In this document: positions 1-6,630 of the stretch, piece after piece
Position numbering within the stretch: the stretch's first letter is position 1
Layout: each line of letters opens with the position of its first letter
NCBI GenBank assembly: GCA_964622255.1
Contig: CAZUPK010000043.1
Location: forward strand, 1-16,907
Direction: 5' to 3'
Length of the DNA: 16,907 nucleotides
From: SZUA-1377 sp964622255
GTDB lineage: Bacteria > Campylobacterota > Campylobacteria > Campylobacterales > QNZT01
Translations under genes and position numbers: made by a program
Notes under the pieces: model-generated
What the model was told of the DNA's origin: nothing
Databases searched by the model: none
What the model saw: the letters and a program-made list of their open reading frames with translations, nothing else

Positions 1-1516
1 TTTTTGAAAATATAGCCTCCTCCTCTTTTACACTCCTTATCACCGGAGCCTTGATAAGCTCCAAGCTACCATCACTAAACTTGATAAGCTCCACTCCTCT
101 TACTATCTTAGTTTCACTCTGTTTTGTGACAAGGTAGCTTCCGTCGCTTTGTTTTGAGATTTTATAGCTTGATTTACTACCATCTAATATCAAAGTATCA
201 TATCCGTTTCCGCCATCTATGTAGTCATTTCCGGCTTTTGGAGTGATGGTATCATCTTCATCTTTTGCTATGAGTATATCTATGCCGTTAGTTCCTATGA
301 GATTGTCTTTTTTAGGAGCTGAGCCTGTTTGACCGACTTTATCTCCTATCTTTATAGTAACCGGTAAGCTCGATTTACTTGTTAGATAGTTTTTTATCGT
401 TTTTGCTATAATAGTGTGGCTTGAGTTTGGCTTAAACTCATTTTTAAGTTTAAAGGTAAACTCCCCGTTTTCATCACTTGTAACACTTCCAAGAAGAGTG
501 TTGCCTTCATAAAAGTTTACTTTTGCATTTGGTTCGGCAGTTCCGGTTAGTTTATATATAGCCTCCTCCTCTTTCACACTCCTTATCACCGGAGCTTTAG
601 GCTCTTTTTTATTTGCACATTTCCATTGATATTTGTTATCTTTAAAAAGACAGTAAGCCATACAGTCTTTATCATCAAAGTATCTTAAAGCACCGATATT
701 TTTTGAGTTACAAACAGAAGCGCTCTTTAGTCCGCCTTCGCCGCTTAGGCTTATCCAGTTTCCATTGCTATAGACATATTTTATCGCTATGATACCGCTT
801 TGGGGGTCATTTTTTATAACATAGCCTTCATCTCCGTCATTTGCTGCGAGTTTGTTTAACTCCTCTTTGGAGTTTGCCACTACCGCTATATCATCATCCA
901 AAGATGAGATCTTACCCAAAGATATACCATTTAGATATACCTTGAAGTTTCCTTTACCATCGGGTTTATACCAAGGTTTTAGAGGATCTTTTGGTTTATC
1001 TTTGGAGATGATAATATTTTTTTTAGTTGATAAAGCCTTAGTTAGAGTTATAAAAGAGCTAACCTTCGCATCAAGAGGTATCTTTAGGGATAGATTTATC
1101 TCATCAAGTATGGCATCTTTTGGGAGATTTGGAGAGTTTATAAAGAGTCTTTTTTGAAGAGTTGTAACTTTTGAAGGATCACTAAAGATATTTGTTATTT
1201 TTATGTTTATATCGGTTTTATTAAAACTATATCCAAGAGGTTTACTCTCATAGTTGAGCCATAAAGTATCGGAGGTGTTAAAGTATGATTTTATCTTATC
1301 TTTTGTAGGAGATATATCGGCAGTTTCTAAAATATATTCGTTTGTTAAAGAAGCTATTTCATTGATATTTTCTATAGTTTTATCCACTTTAGCACTTCTT
1401 GCCATCTCCAGAGCTATACTATAGTTATCGGCACCGAATATCGTAGAAAAAGTAAATAGTAAAAGTAATAATATGTGAAATACACTTCTAACTTTTGAGT
1501 TACTAAAAGTAATCAT
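1..1516 (-). CDS. Secreted multidomain surface protein with Ig-like and Ca-binding-like modules (C-terminus off window)
   Basis: The frame is open for 505 codons from ATG 1516 to the window edge, so the C-terminus is missing. AAGGA (minus strand) precedes the ATG by 6 nt. Residues 1-29 form a signal peptide. About 40-150 is a helical region shared with the secreted protein at 3433-4866. About 180-300 holds a WYKPDGKG segment followed by four cysteines (269, 285, 289, 300). About 308-390 is a bacterial Ig-like repeat (APVIRSVKEEEAI... then TGTAEPNAKV and GSVTSDENGEFTF). About 391-440 resembles a haemolysin-type calcium-binding repeat (GNDYIDGGNGYDTL). A second Ig-like repeat starts near 490. 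Sec export and a role as an exposed adhesin or matrix protein are inferred from architecture. Only one or two degenerate nonapeptides are visible, so calcium binding is uncertain. It is divergent from the prepilin gene and has its own sigma-28-like promoter. Confidence 0.85.
   Translation of the reverse strand, partial: MITFSNSKVRSVFHILLLLLFTFSTIFGADNYSIALEMARSAKVDKTIENINEIASLTNEYILETADISPTKDKIKSYFNTSDTLWLNYESKPLGYSFNKTDINIKITNIFSDPSKVTTLQKRLFINSPNLPKDAILDEINLSLKIPLDAKVSSFITLTKALSTKKNIIISKDKPKDPLKPWYKPDGKGNFKVYLNGISLGKISSLDDDIAVVANSKEELNKLAANDGDEGYVIKNDPQSGIIAIKYVYSNGNWISLSGEGGLKSASVCNSKNIGALRYFDDKDCMAYCLFKDNKYQWKCANKKEPKAPVIRSVKEEEAIYKLTGTAEPNAKVNFYEGNTLLGSVTSDENGEFTFKLKNEFKPNSSHTIIAKTIKNYLTSKSSLPVTIKIGDKVGQTGSAPKKDNLIGTNGIDILIAKDEDDTITPKAGNDYIDGGNGYDTLILDGSKSSYKISKQSDGSYLVTKQSETKIVRGVELIKFSDGSLELIKAPVIRSVKEEEAIFSK
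11..595 (-). repeat. Direct repeat encoding start of successive Ig-like modules (11-49 and 557-595)
   Basis: A 39-bp sequence at 557-595 recurs at 11-49 with one mismatch. Both copies are in the same frame and encode the segment ending APVIRSVKEEEAI reversed onto the minus strand, that is the first strand of an Ig-like module. Near-identity at DNA level suggests recent duplication or homogenisation of repeated domains. More copies probably lie beyond the left edge. Confidence 0.85.
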
Positions 1517-1548
1517 TTCTTATCCTTGTCAAAAAATTCTTAATATCT

Positions 1549-1575
1549 ATATCGTCCATTTTATAAAAAAGTTAA
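1549..1575 (-). promoter_or_regulatory. Sigma-28 (FliA)-like promoter of the minus-strand surface protein
   Basis: On the minus strand, TTAACTTT (1568-1575) is followed after exactly 11 nt by GACGATAT (1549-1556). The reference pattern is TAAAGTTT-N11-GCCGATAA, and Campylobacter FliA promoters favour a CGATAT-type -10. The match is 6/8 at -35 and 6/8 at -10 with ideal spacing. It sits 33 nt upstream of ATG 1516. Confidence 0.65.
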
Positions 1576-1579
1576 GAGA

Positions 1580-1606
1580 TAAAATTTTTTATTTATCGGT
1601 CGATAT
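1580..1606 (+). promoter_or_regulatory. Sigma-28 (FliA)-like promoter of the prepilin gene
   Basis: TAAAATTT (1580-1587) and GTCGATAT (1599-1606) are separated by 11 nt, a near-match to the FliA consensus. The predicted transcription start near 1613-1616 lies downstream of the alternative ATG at 1612, which supports ATG 1636 as the true start. Its -35 box is only 4 bp from the -35 box of the divergent promoter, so the two are back to back. Confidence 0.7.
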
Positions 1607-1635
1607 AGTTTATGAAAAAAATAGGAGTAAATGTT

Positions 1636-2250
1636 ATGGAAAATATAAAGAGGAAAAAAGCTTTTACTTTGATAGAGATCATAATAGCCCTTGTTATATC
1701 CGCTATGATCGGTGCATATATGCTACTTGAAAAACAAAAGAGTAATTTTACAGGTAGTGTTTCTAAGTTTGCAAATACTTTGGTTTCTATGATTAGTTCT
1801 GGTGTTATAGATTCTACAGTTGGTTATGTTAGCAATTCTTGTGGAGGAAATGGAAGTTATCAAAATATTTCTGCATCAAATATAAATGATTGCACCGGAT
1901 GGAGTGCTTATGATATAGGAGGGACGGTTGGAGATGATGGAAGCAAAAACTGGTTTTATGGGATAAATCTTCTTGGTGCATATACCGATGACGGTCAAGG
2001 ATGCAAGGTCTATTTTGATGAAGATAGTAGCACAAATGATATATTTTATATATATGTTGATTGTTCAAGTGTAAATTATGACGGAGGAAGCAGTAGATAT
2101 AAAAAATATGTAGAAGATAGAGTATCATTTGTGTTGAAAAGTTCGCTTTCAACAATGGTTCAGGAGATAAAAAGAGATGCTATTTCTATAGGTGGAACAA
2201 CTGGAGGTAATGATAGTGACGGTAAGATTTGGTTAAAGTTTAAGAAATAG
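1636..2250 (+). CDS. Type IV-type prepilin / pseudopilin
   Basis: This 204-residue protein begins MENIKRKKAFTLIE: a short basic leader, a prepilin peptidase site between Ala and Phe, Glu at mature position 5, then about 20 hydrophobic residues. Ala in place of the usual Gly at -1 is common in Campylobacterota pseudopilins. The start at 1636 is preferred over the in-frame ATG at 1612 because AGGAG (1623-1627) lies 8 nt before it and the predicted transcript starts after 1612. The globular part is Gly/Ser/Asp-rich with four cysteines and a lysine-rich C-terminus, and matches no pilin I recognise. The likely role is a (minor) pilin or pseudopilin displayed by a type IV pilus or type II secretion-like machine. 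A GspF/PilC platform gene lies at the right end of the window. Confidence 0.85.
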   Translation: MENIKRKKAFTLIEIIIALVISAMIGAYMLLEKQKSNFTGSVSKFANTLVSMISSGVIDSTVGYVSNSCGGNGSYQNISASNINDCTGWSAYDIGGTVGDDGSKNWFYGINLLGAYTDDGQGCKVYFDEDSSTNDIFYIYVDCSSVNYDGGSSRYKKYVEDRVSFVLKSSLSTMVQEIKRDAISIGGTTGGNDSDGKIWLKFKK

Positions 2251-2251
2251 G

Positions 2252-2278
2252 TAAAGTTATCTTTAATATGGACGATAT
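2252..2278 (+). promoter_or_regulatory. Sigma-28 (FliA)-like promoter between prepilin and coiled-coil gene
   Basis: TAAAGTTA (2252-2259, 7/8 to consensus), an 11-nt spacer and GACGATAT (2271-2278) give the best FliA-type match in the window. It begins immediately after the prepilin stop codon and lies 30 nt upstream of ATG 2308, so the two downstream genes can be transcribed independently of the prepilin. Confidence 0.72.
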
Positions 2279-2307
2279 TAGCATAACTATAGTTATAGGA
2301 GTAAATG

Positions 2308-3429
2308 ATGCCTACATTGTCGTTTGTGCTTAGTGGTTTGTTGGTGGGAGCTGGTGCTATATATAGTTATCTTACATATAGCCAAAAGATAGATGAGACA
2401 AAAAGTAAGATAGAAGAGTCAAAAAAGGTTATCTATTTAGCGAAAAAAAACTCACTAAATGTAGCATCGGCGAACAATCTTGATGTAAATAACTCCCTAG
2501 CTACTATCTCTTTAGATGATGGAAAGGTGAGTAACTTTTTATCAAAGGATGAAAATCTCACAAAAGATGAGATAGCTTTGATAGATAAGTTACAACTTGC
2601 AGTTGAAAAGGTGGTTTTAGAAGATAACAATCTAAATCCAAACTGCACCGATCTATCAAATACCGGTTATATTAACTTTAGTGAGTGTGAAAAGCTAAAG
2701 GATAAAAAATTTCATACATATCAAGTAACTTCTAGCGGTGTATCATTGCCTAAAAACTCCATACTTTCCAAGGATGAAACAGGGATAAAAATAACAAATA
2801 CCCTCAAAAGTGCTTCAAATAGTGAACTTTTATCAAAGAAAAAGATAGATAGATTTCACAAAAGTGTTAAAGATCGTGTAAAGTTAGAAAAGATAGTATC
2901 CAACATAGAGGATGAAAAATTTTTTCAAAAGATATCAAAAAGATATGTGGAAAATTCACAAAAAAATAGGCTAAATGATAAGTTGGTATCAACCCTTGAG
3001 AAAGTGGCTATGTTGAGATTTGCTAAAAATAGTAAAAGTGCAGACAATAAAAATATCGATAAAAAGTCTAAATACAAAAAAATAACAGATATGTTTGATA
3101 AGTATAAAAAGAAAAAGAGTGTAGAAAAGTTGGAGCTTGAGAAAAAAATCAAATTCTTACAAGAGCAAAGATATAAATATATGTTTGAGTTAAATAAACT
3201 TCAATACGAAATGGCAAGTTTGAAAAAAAGTCTTGAAAAAAAGAGAAATAGTGATGGAGGTTTCTTTTCTAAAGCGGTAGATAGAGTATCACATGTCTTT
3301 TCTCCAACTAAGATGACGGATAGGATAACAGAGCAACTATCTTCTAAAGAGTCTCTTTACAATAAAACAAGAAATAAAATAAAAGAGTTAGATAGGCAAC
3401 TAATACACTTAGAAAGTCAGAAAGGATAA
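2308..3429 (+). CDS. Membrane-anchored coiled-coil protein of unknown function
   Basis: The protein has 373 residues. Residues 1-24 contain one hydrophobic segment (SFVLSGLLVGAGAIYSYL) without a charged leader or prepilin site. The rest is highly charged and Lys/Glu-rich, with long predicted coiled coils from about 25-60 and 255-320, and a final helical segment at about 340-373. Two cysteines lie near residue 115 and 130 (NPNC and FSEC). ATG 2308 is preferred to ATG 2305 because AGGAG at 2297-2301 then has a 6-nt rather than 3-nt spacer. I do not recognise the family. A bitopic membrane protein with a long extracytoplasmic stalk, possibly a scaffold for the neighbouring secreted protein, is inference. 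Its stop codon is 3 bp from the next start, so the two genes form one operon. Confidence 0.8.
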   Translation: MPTLSFVLSGLLVGAGAIYSYLTYSQKIDETKSKIEESKKVIYLAKKNSLNVASANNLDVNNSLATISLDDGKVSNFLSKDENLTKDEIALIDKLQLAVEKVVLEDNNLNPNCTDLSNTGYINFSECEKLKDKKFHTYQVTSSGVSLPKNSILSKDETGIKITNTLKSASNSELLSKKKIDRFHKSVKDRVKLEKIVSNIEDEKFFQKISKRYVENSQKNRLNDKLVSTLEKVAMLRFAKNSKSADNKNIDKKSKYKKITDMFDKYKKKKSVEKLELEKKIKFLQEQRYKYMFELNKLQYEMASLKKSLEKKRNSDGGFFSKAVDRVSHVFSPTKMTDRITEQLSSKESLYNKTRNKIKELDRQLIHLESQKG

Positions 3430-3432
3430 AAG

Positions 3433-4866
3433 ATGAAAAGATTGATATTAACTTTGTTGATAGCTTCTCCTATGATTAGTTTTGCTGAGACAAAAAGCGG
3501 ATATGAACTTGTTTTGGATGTTGTATATGCAAAAAAGATAAATAAAACTATAGATAGAGTAAATAGTATATATGGATACATAAATAGTTATATTTTAAGA
3601 TATGGAAAGCTACCTACGAAGGCTGATTTGAAGCTATCTAGCACTATGTATCAAGCTTTTGATAAAAATAAAGTTTTTGATTTTAATGTGGATGAGGAAA
3701 AGGTAACCTTTTTTAATACAGTTAAAAATCTTCCCTTCAAACAGCTCCCTCTTTATAAAAACTCCCCTTCACTTAAGACTCTTGCTGTTATAAATGATGA
3801 TCTTTCTTTGACTATAGCACTTGATCCTAAGAGTATAACTTTTTTAAAAGAGATGAAAAAATACAATGCATCTTTTAATGAACCAAGCGATAAATCTCAA
3901 ACTTGGTATAAACCAAACGGAAATGGAGGATTTAATATATATCGTTGGGATACAAACTTGAAAAGATGGAAACTTTTGGATTCGATAAAGTTGCAAGATG
4001 ATATGAAAAAAGATATGAAAACGGTATATACTTTTGCAACTAAAGATGAGTTAGATACTATAAAACCCAAAAATGGTGATATAGCTTATGTAAATGAAAA
4101 TACAAACTCTATCAAAAAATATATCTTTGATGCAAGTCAAAGTAAATGGCTTTTGGTAAGCTCTGCAATAAGTGCAAAAAACTATGAGGTATGCTCAAAA
4201 GATGATATAGGTGTTTTGAGATTTGACAAAGAGAAAAACTGTATGACAAGTTGTCAAAAAGATGGCACAAAATACAAATGGGAGTGTATGGGGGGTATGA
4301 TATCTTCTAAAAAAATATATAACTCCTGTTATGCCATAAAAAAAGAAAATCCCTCAGCAAAAGATGGAGTCTATACTATTGATCCAGATGGTAAAGGAGG
4401 AGTGGCTCCTTTTAAAGTTTACTGTGATATGACGACAGATGGGGGAGGGTGGATGGTATTTAAAAAAGATGGGCAATCATTTGAACCTTTTGTTAAAATA
4501 GTTGCTCAAAGTGGAGAAGAAAACTCTTACTGTAAACAGGGCTTTGCATCAGCTCCTTGTAGGTATAAATATTTTAACGGCACTCAGACAGCACAACTAA
4601 AGATAGATACTAAAATACCATTTAAAGAATTTAAAGCTATATCAAAAAATAAAGAAAAAAATTTTGTAGGATTATACCTTGCAAACTCTAACTATATAGG
4701 TTATATAAAATTTGGTAACTACAAAATAGATTCTCACGGAAGAAATTTTCAACTAAAAAGTTATAAAGTAAAAACACCAGTTCATACTATAGAATTATAT
4801 GACTATAATCCATCTTGGTCAGGTGGATATAATGTTGTTTTTAGCGGAGAATTGATGATAAGGTAA
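3433..4866 (+). CDS. Secreted protein with C-terminal fibrinogen-like domain
   Basis: The protein has 477 residues. Residues 1-18 are a signal peptide (MKRLILTLLIASPMISFA). About 30-150 is a helical region paralogous to the protein at 1-1516: INKTI...NSYIL matches VDKTI...NEYIL, and NSPSLK...DLSLTIALD matches NSPNLP...NLSLKIPLD. About 155-290 has WYKPNGNGGF and cysteines 254, 270, 274 and 285, with the same 16/4/11 spacing as the paralogue. About 295-477 is a fibrinogen-C-like module marked by GVYTIDPDG, APFKVYCDMTTDGGGW and further cysteines. In other proteins such modules bind glycans or act as adhesion domains; that role here is inferred. AAAGGA before the start overlaps the upstream stop, indicating coupled translation. 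The protein is probably exported by Sec and surface-exposed or released. Confidence 0.88.
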   Translation: MKRLILTLLIASPMISFAETKSGYELVLDVVYAKKINKTIDRVNSIYGYINSYILRYGKLPTKADLKLSSTMYQAFDKNKVFDFNVDEEKVTFFNTVKNLPFKQLPLYKNSPSLKTLAVINDDLSLTIALDPKSITFLKEMKKYNASFNEPSDKSQTWYKPNGNGGFNIYRWDTNLKRWKLLDSIKLQDDMKKDMKTVYTFATKDELDTIKPKNGDIAYVNENTNSIKKYIFDASQSKWLLVSSAISAKNYEVCSKDDIGVLRFDKEKNCMTSCQKDGTKYKWECMGGMISSKKIYNSCYAIKKENPSAKDGVYTIDPDGKGGVAPFKVYCDMTTDGGGWMVFKKDGQSFEPFVKIVAQSGEENSYCKQGFASAPCRYKYFNGTQTAQLKIDTKIPFKEFKAISKNKEKNFVGLYLANSNYIGYIKFGNYKIDSHGRNFQLKSYKVKTPVHTIELYDYNPSWSGGYNVVFSGELMIR

Positions 4867-4885
4867 AAAAGTAAGAAGCTTTACT

Positions 4886-4919
4886 TTTACAATAAAGCCT
4901 TTGTTGGTTTTATTGTAAA
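4886..4919. terminator. Hairpin between convergent operons, probable bidirectional terminator
   Basis: TTTACAATAAAGCC (4886-4899) pairs with GGTTTTATTGTAAA (4906-4919) over 14 bp, with one G-T wobble and a 6-nt loop. It lies between the plus-strand gene ending at 4866 and the minus-strand gene ending at 4954. No clean U-tract follows on either strand, so intrinsic termination is inferred mainly from position and stem strength. Confidence 0.55.
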
Positions 4920-4953
4920 GTCTCAATGAAAAAAGAAAGCTTTGTCTGAAGAG

Positions 4954-6630
4954 TCACAATGCTTTTGTATTATACATCAAAACCGGAACAAATATCAAAG
5001 AGACTATAACTGCTACAACTGTTCCAGATATCAAAGCAACACCCAAACCACCAAATATAGGATCAGTTGCCAAAAGAGCAGAACCTAGTATTATAGCAAT
5101 AGCAGTTAGTAATATAGGTTTAGCTCTTGTAGCAGTAGCAACTGCAATAGCTCTTTGTTTATCCAAATTTTTCTCCCTCATCAAAGAGATAGTAAAGTCT
5201 ATCAACAACAAGGAATTTCTTGAGCTAATTCCCATCAAAGCTATAAAACCTATAAGCGAGGTTGCTGTTAAAAAAAATGTATGAGTTGTAACAAGATCGG
5301 CTACCCAGTGTCCAACTATTACACCTATCAAAGAGAGAAAACTACCTCCAAGTATTATTCCGCTTAAAGCAAAAGATTTGTAGTAGATAACTAAAAGCAA
5401 AAAGATAAGTATTAAAGCTGCTATAAATGCACTTCCAAGATCCCTAAAAGTATCTAGTGTTACTTTCATCTCTCCATCCCATCTCAAAAGATATTTTTTC
5501 CCAGTTTTTTTCTCCTTAAGATAGAGATCAAACATATATGTGCTTATGCCATCTGCTTTTTTTACCTCATATCCATTTTTACTAAAATACTCTATCATCT
5601 TATCCCTTGCATCTAAAAGTGGATAAACTTGACTCTCATTATCTGTTTCAGCTACTACATTTACCATCTTTTTTAAATCTTTACTCATAATTGTTGGAGT
5701 TGAGTTTACCTCTACTATCTTCACCAACTCACTAACTGGAACCATCATCCCCTTTTTATTCATCAGTCTTAAAGATGAAAGTTTTGATGTTAGAGCCTTT
5801 TTAGAAAAGTTATAAAGCTCTTTACTCTTTTTGGAGAGTGTTAAAAAAAGCCCTATTTGGTCGGGAGAATTTTTTGAGTTTTTTACTGCAACTATCATAC
5901 CTTCAAAGGCAAGATATAGGATATTGTTCAACTGTTCTATAGATATAGCAGACTTACCTACTTTATTCTTATCTATTTTTAACTCATATTTTTTATATAT
6001 CTCATCTTGAAGAATATCAACATCAACTAATTTATCTGTATTTTTTAATATAACTTTTACTTTGGAGGCCAACTCTCTTATATCCTTTGGATCATCTCCG
6101 TAAACTTCCACAACTATACTGGCTAAAGTGGGAGGTCCTGCCGGTTGCTCTACAAGTTTTATAGATGTCCCTTTAACTATAGGTTCACAACTTTTTTTTA
6201 TTTTTTTTCTCAAACGACTTACCATTAAGAAAGAGGGTTCATCTCTTTTGTGTTTGTGAGTAAGATTTACAACTATCTCTCCAACATTTTCTCCCCTCTT
6301 AAAAGTAGAACCCTTTACAAGCCCGGCATAATCAAGAGGACTTCCCATTCCTAAAAAACTCTCTATATCTGTTATCTCTTTCTCTTTTTTTAAGATTTTA
6401 AATATACATTTGGCTATTTCTTTAGTTTGCATATATGAAGTTCCACTTTTAGCATCTATATATATACTAAAAGTATTTGCACTCTTTCCAGGAAGCATCC
6501 TAGCTAAAACTAACTTTGTAGGAAACATCAACAAACTCAAAAACAAGGCTAACAAAGTTAAAAATATCACACTCTTTCTCTTTTTACCATTACCTAAAAT
6601 ATTATATATAAACTCCTCTAACCTATGCAT
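4954..6630 (-). CDS. RND efflux pump, C-terminal half (split gene)
   Basis: This 558-residue product corresponds to the second half of an RND inner-membrane pump. TM7 is at about 18-40, the second porter and docking domain at about 45-385, and TM8-12 at about 395-555. The segment GFIALMGISSRNSLLLIDF matches the RND TM10 region, where AcrB has a Lys and this protein has Arg-Asn. Typical single-chain pumps are about 1,030-1,100 residues; here the halves total 1,114. The ATG (6630) overlaps the end of the upstream half by 8 bp (ATGCATAG) in another frame and has AAGGA 5 nt upstream, so coupled translation is possible. Equally, deleting one A from the A5 run just before would fuse the halves in frame. 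Substrate unknown. Confidence 0.85.
   Translation of the reverse strand: MHRLEEFIYNILGNGKKRKSVIFLTLLALFLSLLMFPTKLVLARMLPGKSANTFSIYIDAKSGTSYMQTKEIAKCIFKILKKEKEITDIESFLGMGSPLDYAGLVKGSTFKRGENVGEIVVNLTHKHKRDEPSFLMVSRLRKKIKKSCEPIVKGTSIKLVEQPAGPPTLASIVVEVYGDDPKDIRELASKVKVILKNTDKLVDVDILQDEIYKKYELKIDKNKVGKSAISIEQLNNILYLAFEGMIVAVKNSKNSPDQIGLFLTLSKKSKELYNFSKKALTSKLSSLRLMNKKGMMVPVSELVKIVEVNSTPTIMSKDLKKMVNVVAETDNESQVYPLLDARDKMIEYFSKNGYEVKKADGISTYMFDLYLKEKKTGKKYLLRWDGEMKVTLDTFRDLGSAFIAALILIFLLLVIYYKSFALSGIILGGSFLSLIGVIVGHWVADLVTTHTFFLTATSLIGFIALMGISSRNSLLLIDFTISLMREKNLDKQRAIAVATATRAKPILLTAIAIILGSALLATDPIFGGLGVALISGTVVAVIVSLIFVPVLMYNTKAL

Noticed and set aside
852..1157. Plus-strand open frame of 101 codons
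   Set aside because: It lies antisense within the well-supported minus-strand surface protein, has no ribosome site, and its product shows no recognisable features.
1612..1635. Upstream ATG that would lengthen the prepilin leader
   Set aside because: The ribosome site and predicted transcript start both favour ATG 1636, and a short basic leader fits prepilins.
2288..2293. TATAGT as a sigma-70 -10 for the coiled-coil gene
   Set aside because: It is too close to the ribosome site to give a usable leader, and a strong FliA-like promoter lies just upstream.
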